A program made the position numbers and the translations under genes. 64,000 nucleotides of DNA. It comes from Ramlibacter lithotrophicus. GTDB lineage: Bacteria > Pseudomonadota > Gammaproteobacteria > Burkholderiales > Burkholderiaceae_C. Every line of letters begins with the position of its first letter. Position 1 is the stretch's first letter. A model generated the notes under the pieces. The model made no database searches. It saw only the letters and a list, made by a program, of their open reading frames with translations, and had not been told where the DNA came from. Shown here one piece after another: positions 45,674-53,470 of the stretch. Location of the stretch: positions 124,001 to 188,000 of the forward strand of contig NZ_VTOX01000005.1 of NCBI RefSeq assembly GCF_012184415.1. Reading direction: 5' to 3'.

Positions 45674-46270
45674 CTAGTGACGCGCGGGCTCCTTCGCGAA
45701 CATCTCCTGCGGGCCGGGACCCTCAGGCTCCTTGTGCGACATCGCGAAGTGGCATTCGATGCAGGTCAACCCGTCGAGTCGCCCCTTTTCGTGGCGCTTC
45801 AGCGCCTTCTCGCTCTGCCTGTCGGGATCCATCTTGGCCGTGGTGTGGCAGTGGCGGCACTCCCTGGAGTCGTTCTCCTTCATGTATACCCACACGCGCC
45901 GGGCCAGCTCGAAACGCTTGGCCTCGAACTTCTCGGGCGTGTCGATCGACCCGGTAAAGTGGCCCCAGTAGTCGGCCCACAGGCCCAGCTTCGCCAGGTA
46001 GTTGGGCACGTACGCGTGCGGCACGTGGCAGTCGTTGCACGTGGCCCGCACGCCGCTGCGGTTGACGTCGTGCACCGCGCCCTTGTGCTCCTTCTGCAAC
46101 TGCTTCATCTCGTGGCACGAATCGGCACAGAACGCCTCCGAGTTCGCGTACACCATGAACGAGCCGACCGACGCGAACGCCACGGCGCCAAGCGCGAGGC
46201 CGGCGACCAGCACCAGCAGGCTGCCGGGGCCGGCGCCCCAGGACCGGAACTTGCGATAAAGCTTGAGCAT
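45674..46270 (-). CDS. NapC/NirT-family tetrahaem cytochrome c (copy 2)
   Basis: A 198-residue protein with one N-terminal membrane anchor (LLVLVAGLALGAVAFASVGSF) and four haem motifs: CADSCHEM (a CX3CH variant at haem 1), CNDCH, CRHCH and CIECH. NapC/NirT/CymA proteins oxidise membrane quinol and pass electrons to periplasmic partners. Length is close to CymA (187). It is a tandem paralogue of the gene at 46304-46927, 33 bases away. As CymA feeds MtrA in Shewanella, a similar role is the obvious inference here. Confidence 0.92.
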   Translation of the reverse strand: MLKLYRKFRSWGAGPGSLLVLVAGLALGAVAFASVGSFMVYANSEAFCADSCHEMKQLQKEHKGAVHDVNRSGVRATCNDCHVPHAYVPNYLAKLGLWADYWGHFTGSIDTPEKFEAKRFELARRVWVYMKENDSRECRHCHTTAKMDPDRQSEKALKRHEKGRLDGLTCIECHFAMSHKEPEGPGPQEMFAKEPARH

Positions 46271-46303
46271 CTCGGCTTCTCCTCGTGTTCGTGTGGCAGG
46301 CGC

Positions 46304-46927
46304 CTACAGGATCGCGCTGCGCGGGATCAGGCTGCGGTCGACCTCGAGCTCCTGCGGGCCGGGACCGCCCTCGGGCACCTTGTGCGTGATGCCGAAGTGG
46401 CAGTCGACGCAGGTGAGCTTCTCCCGCTTGGCCTTCGCGTGCCTGGCCACGGCCTGGGGCGACTGGCGGTCCGGGTCCATGTTCGCGGGGTTGTGGCAGT
46501 GGCGGCACTCGCGCGAGTCGTTGCCCTTCATGTAGGTCCAGACGCGCTGCGCCATCTTCGGCCGCTGGGCATCGAACTTTTCCTTGGTATCCACCGCCTT
46601 GGTCACGTGGTGGCTCCAGAGGTCGTTCAGCGCGCCCATCTTCGCGATGTAGAGGGGGATCGGCGAGTGCGGGACGTGGCAGTCGACGCAGGTCGCGCGC
46701 ACGCCCGTGCGGTTGCGGTCGTGCGACGACCCCATGTACTCCAGGTTGGAGTTGTTGGCCATCTCGTGGCAGCTGGTCGCGCAGAACGGCTCCGTGCTGG
46801 TGTAGACCATGGTCGTGCCGAACACGCTGAGGCCGGCCACCCCGAGGAAGAATCCGGCCACCAGGACCATGAAGGCCCGCTTTCCGGCGGCCCATCTGGC
46901 CAGCCTTGCAAGTGCTCTCGGGGGCAT
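46304..46927 (-). CDS. NapC/NirT-family tetrahaem cytochrome c (copy 1)
   Basis: A 207-residue membrane-anchored cytochrome with an N-terminal helix (FMVLVAGFFLGVAGLSVFGTTMV) and haem motifs CATSCHEM (CX3CH at haem 1), CVDCH, CRHCH and CVDCH. The His/Met pattern following haem 1 (CHEM) is as in NapC-type quinol dehydrogenases. It shares the RNRTGVRATC…DCHVPH and NDSRECRHCH blocks with copy 2. Having two NapC-like proteins may allow entry from different quinones or delivery to different partners. Confidence 0.92.
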   Translation of the reverse strand: MPPRALARLARWAAGKRAFMVLVAGFFLGVAGLSVFGTTMVYTSTEPFCATSCHEMANNSNLEYMGSSHDRNRTGVRATCVDCHVPHSPIPLYIAKMGALNDLWSHHVTKAVDTKEKFDAQRPKMAQRVWTYMKGNDSRECRHCHNPANMDPDRQSPQAVARHAKAKREKLTCVDCHFGITHKVPEGGPGPQELEVDRSLIPRSAIL

Positions 46928-47096
46928 GTTCGCTCCTTCGCTTCCGGGAGCGCGGGCTTCGGCGCGCGGGCATGCGCCCGCGGCGGGCGCCGGCGCTCGT
47001 GACTCTGGGCCGTGTGACGGCGCACGGCGCCGCCATGCAGCGGCGCCCGCGCGCGGGTCACGGGGCTACGGGCTTACGAGGCGCAGGGAACGGCCG

Positions 47097-47426
47097 CTAC
47101 AGCGACAGGATCCACTGCACCACGTTCTTGATCTCGGCAGCATCCTTGGTCTTGAGCGCGCGGTGCTCTTCCTTCTTGCCGTCGATCTCGACCATGGGAC
47201 TGGTGGTGAGGTGCTTGGTGAGCTTGTCCTCGGCGTCGGCCTTGCCCTTGTACTTCTTGGCCGTTTCCTTGAACGGAGGCCCGTCCTTCTTCTTGTCGAC
47301 CGCGTGGCACTTGAAGCAGTCGCTCTTCTTCAGCACGGCCTGGGCGCTGTCGGCGTCGGGCGCGGCCTGGGCGGCCAGGGCAGTCATCAGCCCGCAGCCG
47401 ATGGCCAGGGTGGTCAGCAACTTCAT
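47097..47426 (-). CDS. Small periplasmic monohaem cytochrome c (copy B)
   Basis: A 109-residue class I cytochrome c with a signal peptide (LMTALAAQAAPD) and one haem motif (DCFKCHAVDK). It is a close paralogue of copy A at 35563-35889, sharing KYKGKADAE, the GPP turn after the haem and the C-terminal WIL/FIL ending. It lies inside the island between the c/b fusion gene and the NapC pair, so it may carry electrons between these and MtrA. Start chosen at MKLLTTLAIG, ten codons after an upstream Met. Confidence 0.9.
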   Translation of the reverse strand: MKLLTTLAIGCGLMTALAAQAAPDADSAQAVLKKSDCFKCHAVDKKKDGPPFKETAKKYKGKADAEDKLTKHLTTSPMVEIDGKKEEHRALKTKDAAEIKNVVQWILSL

Positions 47427-47488
47427 ACAGCGTCTCCTTTGAAAAAATTCAAACACCTCGTTGCGTTGCCACCGCCCCGAAACCGCTG

Positions 47489-47523
47489 TGCCGGCACCTG
47501 CGCACGGGGCGCGGGTGCCGGCA
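47489..47523 (-). repeat. Inverted repeat after the c/b fusion gene
   Basis: TGCCGGCACC and GGTGCCGGCA form a perfect 10-base stem around a 15-base loop, 57 bases beyond the fusion gene's stop. There is no T-run, so it may be a factor-dependent terminator or processing hairpin. Confidence 0.45.
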
Positions 47524-47579
47524 GCGGCAGGGCGGATCCTGCTTGGACCGTGACTGTTCTTGTTAACGACCGTCCGCGA

Positions 47580-49616
47580 TCAACCTCCGAAGAAGAATCC
47601 GATGCCCACCAGCGTCAGCAGGGTCAGGCCGATGGCGATCAGCGTGAAGCCAAGGAGCTTCGACAGCCTCAGCCTCGTGGGCGACGGCGCGTCGACCAGG
47701 TGGCGTTCCAGCTCGCCGCTGGCGACCAGGCGCTGGTACTCCAGGGCGTGTTCCTTCTTGAACTCCTCGAGCGGCACGCTGCCCGTGAACATCACCACGT
47801 CGACCGGGAACTTGTCGGGGCGGAAGTGGTTGTTGAAGAAGTGCACCGTGAAGAGGAACACCACCGCCAGGAACGCCTCCTCGCCGTGGAAGATCGACGC
47901 CACGTTGAAGATCCAGCCGGGCAGGAAGCTGCCGAAGAAGCTGGGCAGCCACATCACCAGGCCGCTGACGCCGATGATCGTCACCCCCCAGAAGGGCGCC
48001 CAGTAGTCGAACTTCTCCCAGTACGTCCAGCGGTCGAAGGTCGGGCGCGGGCCCTTGCCGAAGAACCACCGGAACATGCCGATGATGTCCTCCAGGTCCT
48101 TCAGGTTCGGCACCATGGAGTTGGGGCCGAAGATCTCGAAGGTCTTCCACTGGCGCCCGATGCGGAACAGCATGTAGAACAGGTGCCAGAAGAAGATGCC
48201 GGCGAAGATCACGGCCGCGGTGCGATGGATCACGCCGGTGACCTGCGGGCCGCCGAAGAACTTCATGATCGCGGGCGCCCATGGCACGTCGGGATAGAAC
48301 AGCGGCATGCCGGTCAGGGTCAGCACCATCAGGCTCAGCGCGAACAGCAGGTGGGCGACGCGCCAGGTGGCGGTGAAGCGCTGGTACTGCTTGCCGTGCA
48401 GCTGCGCCGGCACCTCGTCGATGCGAACGTGCTGGTGGCCGCCGCCGCGGGCCTTGCGTTCCTTCCATTCCCGGTAGAACCACAGGATCGTGTGCAGCCA
48501 GAAGAACCCGAAGGTGCCGATCAGTAGGCCGCTCATGAGCTGCCACGCGGCCCACACCTGCGGATAGCGGTTGAAGTCGCCCGCGTCCGCGTGCGGCTGG
48601 AAGCTCGCGAAGCCCTTCGAAACGTCGGGCAGGCCCTTCTTCGGGTTGTGGCAGGAGCGGCAGGTCTCCAGCCGGTTGTCCGGATGCGCCTTCGATTCCG
48701 GGTTGTCGACGCGGACGATGTCGTGGCTGCCGTGGCAGTCGAAGCACTTGGCGGTGTAGGCGTAGCCGAGCGTGCTGACCTTGCCGTGGAACGTGTCCTT
48801 GTAGGTCTCGAACTGCTTGGTGTGGCACTCGCCGCACTGCGCCGTCACCGTGAGCTTGAAGGGGTCGCTGGAGGTGCCGGCCACCGCATGCGCCGTGTGG
48901 CAGTCCGAGCAGACGGCCGCATCGGCCAGCATCTTCTTGGCGTTCTCCTGTCCATGGACCGACTGCTGGTAGGTCTCCAGCTGGTCGGTGTGGCAGGTGC
49001 CGCAGTTGGCCGAGATGCCCAGGCGGAACTGCGTGTACTCGGGCGTGTTCTTCGCCGGGACGTTGAAGCTGTGCGTGTCGTGGCAGTTGGAGCACGAGGC
49101 GTTCGGCTTCGTCTTGTCGTCCGCGTTCGGGCGCGCGTGGAACGACTTGCGGTAGGCCTCGATGTTCCTGGCGACCACGCCCAGGCGCGGCCGCTCCTCG
49201 GTCCGGCCGCGCTTGACGGTCTGGTCCCAGAGATCCTGGTGGCACGACGCGCAGTCGACTTTCGCGAGGGGCTGGGCCGGGTCACGCGCGTGGACATTGC
49301 CCTTCTCGGCGTTGTCCTTGATGTCCGTGTGGCAGGCGACGCACTCCATCCGCGCGTGCACGCCGGCCTGGAACTTCTGCGGGTCGACGACGTGCAGCGC
49401 CCGCGGCTTGCCCGCGGGCGTCGGAACCTCCAGCTTGCCCTTCTTGCCGTCGTGGCAGGTCAGGCAGGTTGCGTTGTCGAGCTTCGCCTCAACCGCTGGC
49501 GCCGGGGACTGGGCAGCGGCTGGCGCCGCCAGTCCGCCCAGTCCGAGGCAGGCGAAGACCAGACCCGCGGAGACCGCGGCCCGGCGCAGGCGTGCAAAGT
49601 GGCCCTCGTGATGCAT
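47580..49616 (-). CDS. Nine-haem cytochrome c fused to a cytochrome b561-type membrane domain
   Basis: A 678-residue protein. A signal peptide (LGGLAAPAAAQ) leads into a periplasmic domain with nine CXXCH motifs from residue 51 to about 325 (CLTCH, CVACH, CASCH, CSNCH, CGTCH, CSDCH, CGECH, CFDCH, CRSCH). From about residue 362 there is a membrane domain with several helices carrying His candidates for b-type haem (WLHTILWFYREW, WRVAHLLFALS, VIHRTAAVIF, FFWHLFYM, TVHFFNNHF), like formate dehydrogenase gamma or b561 proteins. It looks like a one-piece quinol dehydrogenase. First gene of the island's minus-strand run, after the NarL-like regulator. Confidence 0.88.
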   Translation of the reverse strand: MHHEGHFARLRRAAVSAGLVFACLGLGGLAAPAAAQSPAPAVEAKLDNATCLTCHDGKKGKLEVPTPAGKPRALHVVDPQKFQAGVHARMECVACHTDIKDNAEKGNVHARDPAQPLAKVDCASCHQDLWDQTVKRGRTEERPRLGVVARNIEAYRKSFHARPNADDKTKPNASCSNCHDTHSFNVPAKNTPEYTQFRLGISANCGTCHTDQLETYQQSVHGQENAKKMLADAAVCSDCHTAHAVAGTSSDPFKLTVTAQCGECHTKQFETYKDTFHGKVSTLGYAYTAKCFDCHGSHDIVRVDNPESKAHPDNRLETCRSCHNPKKGLPDVSKGFASFQPHADAGDFNRYPQVWAAWQLMSGLLIGTFGFFWLHTILWFYREWKERKARGGGHQHVRIDEVPAQLHGKQYQRFTATWRVAHLLFALSLMVLTLTGMPLFYPDVPWAPAIMKFFGGPQVTGVIHRTAAVIFAGIFFWHLFYMLFRIGRQWKTFEIFGPNSMVPNLKDLEDIIGMFRWFFGKGPRPTFDRWTYWEKFDYWAPFWGVTIIGVSGLVMWLPSFFGSFLPGWIFNVASIFHGEEAFLAVVFLFTVHFFNNHFRPDKFPVDVVMFTGSVPLEEFKKEHALEYQRLVASGELERHLVDAPSPTRLRLSKLLGFTLIAIGLTLLTLVGIGFFFGG

Positions 49617-49697
49617 TGTTGGTTTTCCTGACTGCAAAAAAAGGCGCCGGGCACAAGGCGGCCCCGCACCGTTCCAAGAATCCCGACACCGCCTGCC

Positions 49698-49719
49698 CCT
49701 GGTCCGTGGCCGGACCAGG
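49698..49719. repeat. Perfect short dyad upstream of the c/b fusion gene
   Basis: CCTGGTCC and GGACCAGG form an 8-base dyad with a 6-base spacer, about 82-103 bases upstream of the fusion gene's start and downstream of the regulator's stop. It could be an operator or a terminator of the regulator gene; no T-run supports the latter. Confidence 0.4.
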
Positions 49720-49752
49720 TTCCCTGGCATGAACGGTGCGGGACGCCATGAG

Positions 49753-50400
49753 CTACTCGCGGACAGTGTCGAGCAGCTTGTGCTCGATAGCGTAACGCAC
49801 GAGTTCGACCTGACCGCCGAGGGTCATCTTGTCGAGGATGTGCGACTTGTGCGTACTGACCGTCTTGATGCTGAGCGACAGTTCGTCGGCGATGTCGGTC
49901 AGCGTGGCACCGCTGACGATGCGGCTGAAGATGCCGTACTCGCGGTCGGTGAGCCGGTCGTGGGGCAGCATGGCCCCGTCCTGCACCGGATGGCTCGCCA
50001 GCAGCTCGGTCACCCGCTGGCTGACGAACATGCGGCCGCCGGCCACGCGCCGCAGCGCCGAGAGCACCGTCTCGGGATCGGCGCGCAGCGAGAGATAGCC
50101 GGAGGCGCCGGCGCGGATCGCCCGCACCGCGTACAGCTCCTCGCGCTGCGGGCTGAACACCAGCACGGGCAGGCGGGGGCGCTCGGCCTTGATCATCTTG
50201 ATCAGTTCGAGGCCGCTGCGGCCGGGCATGCACAGATCCAGCATGACCAGTCCCCACTCGCGCTGCCGGATCATCGCCAGCGTCGCATGGCCGTCGGCGG
50301 CCTCGCCGGACACCGCGATGTCGGGCGCGCCGGCCACGAGGAACTTCAAGCCGAAACGCACGACCGGATGTTCGTTGGCTATCAGTACCTCGATCGTCAC
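49753..50400 (-). CDS. NarL/LuxR-type regulator with a degenerate receiver
   Basis: A 215-residue protein with a receiver-like domain (1-120) and a GerE helix-turn-helix (about 148-208: LTDREYGIFSRIVSGATLTDIADELSLS). The phosphoacceptor Asp is present (VMLDLCMPG), but the acidic pair reads NE (LIANEHPVVR) and the conserved Lys is replaced (GYLSLRADPE). It may therefore act without normal phosphorylation. It sits between the cytochrome island and the ccm operon, head to head with ccmA, and an FNR-like box lies about 100 bases upstream. It is the only regulator in the island, so it is a candidate for its control. Confidence 0.88.
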   Translation of the reverse strand: MTIEVLIANEHPVVRFGLKFLVAGAPDIAVSGEAADGHATLAMIRQREWGLVMLDLCMPGRSGLELIKMIKAERPRLPVLVFSPQREELYAVRAIRAGASGYLSLRADPETVLSALRRVAGGRMFVSQRVTELLASHPVQDGAMLPHDRLTDREYGIFSRIVSGATLTDIADELSLSIKTVSTHKSHILDKMTLGGQVELVRYAIEHKLLDTVRE

Positions 50401-50499
50401 TTGCCCTCCAAGGCCCTTACCACAATGTTCGTCACCGAGCCGCCGCGCGGGCCAGTCTCAGGGTGGTTGATAGTGTCTTGGCAGGGTGGCGGGGCACCG

Positions 50500-50513
50500 T
50501 TGATCTACGTCAA
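50500..50513. promoter_or_regulatory. FNR-like box between the regulator and ccmA
   Basis: TTGATCTACGTCAA matches FNR consensus TTGAT-N4-ATCAA at nine of ten half-site positions. For the regulator its centre would be -41.5 from a start near 50465, with CACTAT (50470-50475) as a poor -10. Toward ccmA, GATAAT at 50559-50564 would make it about -62. No other signal is obvious in the 50401-50786 gap. Confidence 0.65.
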
Positions 50514-50558
50514 CGGCAACGCGACAGTGCGACCGGGCGGGGGCCGGCGTGCTCTGGG

Positions 50559-50564
50559 ATAATG
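50559..50564 (+). promoter_or_regulatory. Possible -10 element for the ccm operon
   Basis: GATAAT differs from TATAAT by one base. It is about 225 bases before the ccmA start codon, and no good -35 lies 17 bases upstream, which would suit an activator-dependent promoter such as one helped by the FNR-like box. Confidence 0.35.
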
Positions 50565-50786
50565 CGCTGCCCCTGGCTGACGGGGGCGCCATGGTCCCTC
50601 GCGCCGACAGACGGGCCCATGAGGCGGGCCGGCACCAGAACAACAGCGCGCGTCCATGAGGGCCACCGTGCATTGCCTTGTGCACCGTGGCCTCCCGCGG
50701 CGATCCCGATGCGGTTGACATTCCTCAACGGGGTCGCGTCCGTCCTGTTGGAAACCACTGTTTGCCTCCCGACAATCGATCCGTCA

Positions 50787-51392
50787 ATGTTGAGCGCCCA
50801 CCAACTCACCTGTGTCCGCGGTGAACGCACCTTGTTCACCGGGCTCGATCTCGCCGTCGGAGCGGGCGAGTGGCTGCACGTGCGTGGCGGCAACGGCTGC
50901 GGCAAGACCAGCCTGCTGCGGCTGCTGGCCGGCCTCGCCAGCCCCGCGGCCGGTGAAATCCGGTGGTGCGAGCAGCCGGTCCGCGAGGACCTGCAGGCCT
51001 ACCACCAGGCCATGCTGTTCCTCGGCCACCAGGGTGCGGTCAAGGAGGAACTGACGGCGCTGGAGAACCTGCAGCTCGCCGCGGAACTCGACGGCGCGAC
51101 GCTGGACGACGACGAAGCCATCGCCGCGCTGCACCGGTTCGGCCTGAAGGGGCGCGAGCACCTGCCGGTGCGGTTCCTGTCGGCCGGCCAGAAGCGGCGG
51201 GTGCTGCTCGCCCGGCTGGTGACCCGCAAGGCGAAGCTCTGGATCCTGGATGAACCGTTCACGGCGCTCGACACGCGGGCCGTGGACATGCTCGGCGGGC
51301 TCGTCGGCGAGCACCTCGCCGCGGGCGGCATGGCGGTGGTCACCAGCCACCAGGCCATTCCGCTGGGCAACGGGAAGGCGATCGAGCTGTGA
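50787..51392 (+). CDS. ccmA: Haem exporter ATP-binding protein CcmA
   Basis: A 201-residue ABC ATPase of cytochrome c maturation System I. Walker A is GGNGCGKTS, the signature is RFLSAGQKRRV and Walker B is LWILDEPF. With CcmB it uses ATP to release holo-CcmE from CcmC. The start at MLSAHQLTCVRG is the standard CcmA N-terminus; longer in-frame starts upstream would add unrelated sequence. First of nine ccm genes, each overlapping the next by four bases. Confidence 0.94.
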   Translation: MLSAHQLTCVRGERTLFTGLDLAVGAGEWLHVRGGNGCGKTSLLRLLAGLASPAAGEIRWCEQPVREDLQAYHQAMLFLGHQGAVKEELTALENLQLAAELDGATLDDDEAIAALHRFGLKGREHLPVRFLSAGQKRRVLLARLVTRKAKLWILDEPFTALDTRAVDMLGGLVGEHLAAGGMAVVTSHQAIPLGNGKAIEL

Positions 51393-52054
51393 AGGCGATC
51401 CTGGCCGTCGTCCGGCGCGACCTGCTGCTCGCCATGCGCCGCAAGACCGAGGTGCTGACGGCGCTCTTCTTCTTCGTCATCGTCACCAGCCTGTTTCCGC
51501 TGGGGATCGGGCCCGAGACCGCGCTGCTGCGCAAGATCGCGCCCGGCGTCCTGTGGGTGGGCGCCCTGCTGGCCACGATGCTGGGGCTGCAGCGCATGTT
51601 CGCGGCCGACCATGCCGACGGGACGCTGGAGCAGATGGTGCTCTCGCCCAGTCCGCTGGGGCTGCTGGTGAGCGGAAAGAACATCGCCCACTGGCTGGTC
51701 TCGGGGCTGCCGCTCGTCGTGCTGGCGCCGATCCTGGGTATCCAGTTCGACCTCACTGCAGGGGAACTAGGAGTACTTATGTTGAGTCTGCTCCTCGGGA
51801 CCCCGGTGCTGTCGCTGGTGGGCTCGATCGGCGCGGCGCTGACGCTGGGGGTGCGCGGCGGCGGCGTGCTGCTGAGCCTGCTGGTCCTGCCCCTGTACGT
51901 GCCGGCGCTGATCTTCGGCGCCGGGGCGGTGCAGGCCTACAACTCCGGGCTGGGCGCCGCGGGCCATCTTTCGCTGCTGGCCGCGCTGCTCGTGATGGCC
52001 CTGTTTTTCGCGCCGTGGGCGACCACGGCGGCTTTGAGGATCGCATTGGAATGA
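51389..52054 (+). CDS. ccmB: Haem exporter permease CcmB
   Basis: A 221-residue inner-membrane protein with six hydrophobic segments. Family blocks: VVRRDLLLAMRRKTEVL at the N-terminus, HADGTLEQMVLSP in the middle. It pairs with CcmA. GTG start inside the ccmA stop (GTGA). Confidence 0.94.
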   Translation: MKAILAVVRRDLLLAMRRKTEVLTALFFFVIVTSLFPLGIGPETALLRKIAPGVLWVGALLATMLGLQRMFAADHADGTLEQMVLSPSPLGLLVSGKNIAHWLVSGLPLVVLAPILGIQFDLTAGELGVLMLSLLLGTPVLSLVGSIGAALTLGVRGGGVLLSLLVLPLYVPALIFGAGAVQAYNSGLGAAGHLSLLAALLVMALFFAPWATTAALRIALE

Positions 52055-52833
52055 GCCAGAGTGTCGTCACTGATCGCATCGAGCCGAACCGGGGCGTGAT
52101 CCACTGGTTCAGGTTCGCGAGCCCCTACAGCTTCTACCCCATGGCCGCGCGGCTCGAGCCCTGGTTCTGGATACTCGCCATCGCCTTCGGCATCGCCGGG
52201 CTGTGGGTAGGCTTCTTCGTCGCGCCCACCGACGCCCAGCAGGGCGAGGGTTACCGGATCATCTTCGTGCACGTCCCGGCTTCCTGGCTGTCGATGTTCA
52301 TCTACCTGGTCATGGCCGGCTGGGCCGCCGTCGGGCTGGCGCTGAACACGCGGCTGGCCGGGATGTGGGCCCAGGCGCTGGCGCCCACGGGTGCGCTGAT
52401 GGCCTTCCTGTCGCTGTGGACCGGCGCCTTCTGGGGCAAGCCGATGTGGGGCACGTGGTGGGTGTGGGACGCGCGGCTGACCTCCGAGCTGATCCTGTTC
52501 TTCCTGTACCTGGGCTTCATCGCCCTGCAGGCCGCGATCGACGACCCGCGCCGCGCCGACAAGGCCGGCGCCATCATCGCGCTGGTGGGCGCCATCAACG
52601 TGCCGATCATCTATTTCTCGGTGAAGTGGTGGAACACGCTGCACCAGGGTTCCTCGGTCTCCATGACCAAGGCCCCGTCCATGGCCATGACCATGTTCAC
52701 GGGGATGATCCTGATGGCGCTGTGCTTCTGGATGTACTCGATCGCCGTCGCGCTGCGGCGCGTGCGGGCCATCATCCTGGAGCGCGAGGCGCACACCGAC
52801 TGGGTGCAGCAGTTGCCGGAGGTGAAGGCATGA
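52051..52833 (+). CDS. ccmC: Haem handling protein CcmC
   Basis: A 260-residue six-helix membrane protein that attaches haem to CcmE. The WWD motif is [13 protein letters not shown]; the haem-ligand His residues are in FVHVPASW and [12 protein letters not shown] start overlaps ccmB stop (ATGA). The length is at the upper end for the family because of a 15-20 residue N-terminal leader before HWFRFASP. Confidence 0.95.
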   Translation: MSQSVVTDRIEPNRGVIHWFRFASPYSFYPMAARLEPWFWILAIAFGIAGLWVGFFVAPTDAQQGEGYRIIFVHVPASWLSMFIYLVMAGWAAVGLALNTRLAGMWAQALAPTGALMAFLSLWTGAFWGKPMWGTWWVWDARLTSELILFFLYLGFIALQAAIDDPRRADKAGAIIALVGAINVPIIYFSVKWWNTLHQGSSVSMTKAPSMAMTMFTGMILMALCFWMYSIAVALRRVRAIILEREAHTDWVQQLPEVKA

Positions 52834-53021
52834 TCTGGAGTTCGGCATCGGAGTTCTTCGCCATGGGCGGCTACGGACTCTACGTGTGGGGCAGCTTCGG
52901 CATGTGCGCCGTCGCGATGGCCCTGGAGCCGGTGCTGGTGGCGCGGCGGGAGAAGAGCATCGTGCAAAGCCTGCGCCGCCGCGCGCAGGCCAACAAGTTC
53001 GACAAGGAAGATCATCAATGA
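52830..53021 (+). CDS. ccmD: Haem exporter small subunit CcmD
   Basis: A 63-residue single-pass membrane protein: a short N-terminus ([17 protein letters not shown]), one helix ([13 protein letters not shown]) and a charged tail (RRREK-like). CcmD joins CcmC and CcmE and is needed to release holo-CcmE. It overlaps ccmC and ccmE by four bases each. Confidence 0.92.
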   Translation: MIWSSASEFFAMGGYGLYVWGSFGMCAVAMALEPVLVARREKSIVQSLRRRAQANKFDKEDHQ

Positions 53022-53470
53022 AGGCGTGGAAACGACGTGGCGCCATCGTCGTCGGTGGCGTGGCGGTGGTCAGCATCGCGGCGGCCCTGGTGCTCAACGC
53101 GCTGAACAGCAACATCGCGCTGTACGTGACTCCCAGCGAGGTCGCCGCGGGCAAGGCGCCGAAGGACTCGGCGTTCCGCATCGGCGGCATGGTCAAGGAA
53201 GGGTCGGTCCGCCGTGACAACCTGACGGTGCATTTCGTCGTGACCGACACCGCCAAGGAAGTGCCCGTCGCCTACACCGGTATCCTCCCCGACCTCTTCA
53301 AGGAGGGCAAAGGCGCGGTGGTGCAGGGCCGATTCCAGGGCGGCCAGTTCGCCGCGACCGAGGTGCTGGCCAAGCACGACGAGAACTACATGCCGCCGGC
53401 GGCGCAGCACGCCGTCGACCAGGCCCAGCGGGCGCAGAACGCCCAACCGGTGCAAGGGGCGGCCAAGTGA
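53018..53470 (+). CDS. ccmE: Haem chaperone CcmE
   Basis: A 150-residue periplasmic haem chaperone with an N-terminal anchor ([17 protein letters not shown]) and an OB-fold domain. The haem-binding His is in [11 protein letters not shown], the HxxxY motif of the family. It receives haem from CcmC and hands it to CcmF. The C-terminal Gln/Ala-rich tail is disordered. Confidence 0.95.
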   Translation: MKAWKRRGAIVVGGVAVVSIAAALVLNALNSNIALYVTPSEVAAGKAPKDSAFRIGGMVKEGSVRRDNLTVHFVVTDTAKEVPVAYTGILPDLFKEGKGAVVQGRFQGGQFAATEVLAKHDENYMPPAAQHAVDQAQRAQNAQPVQGAAK

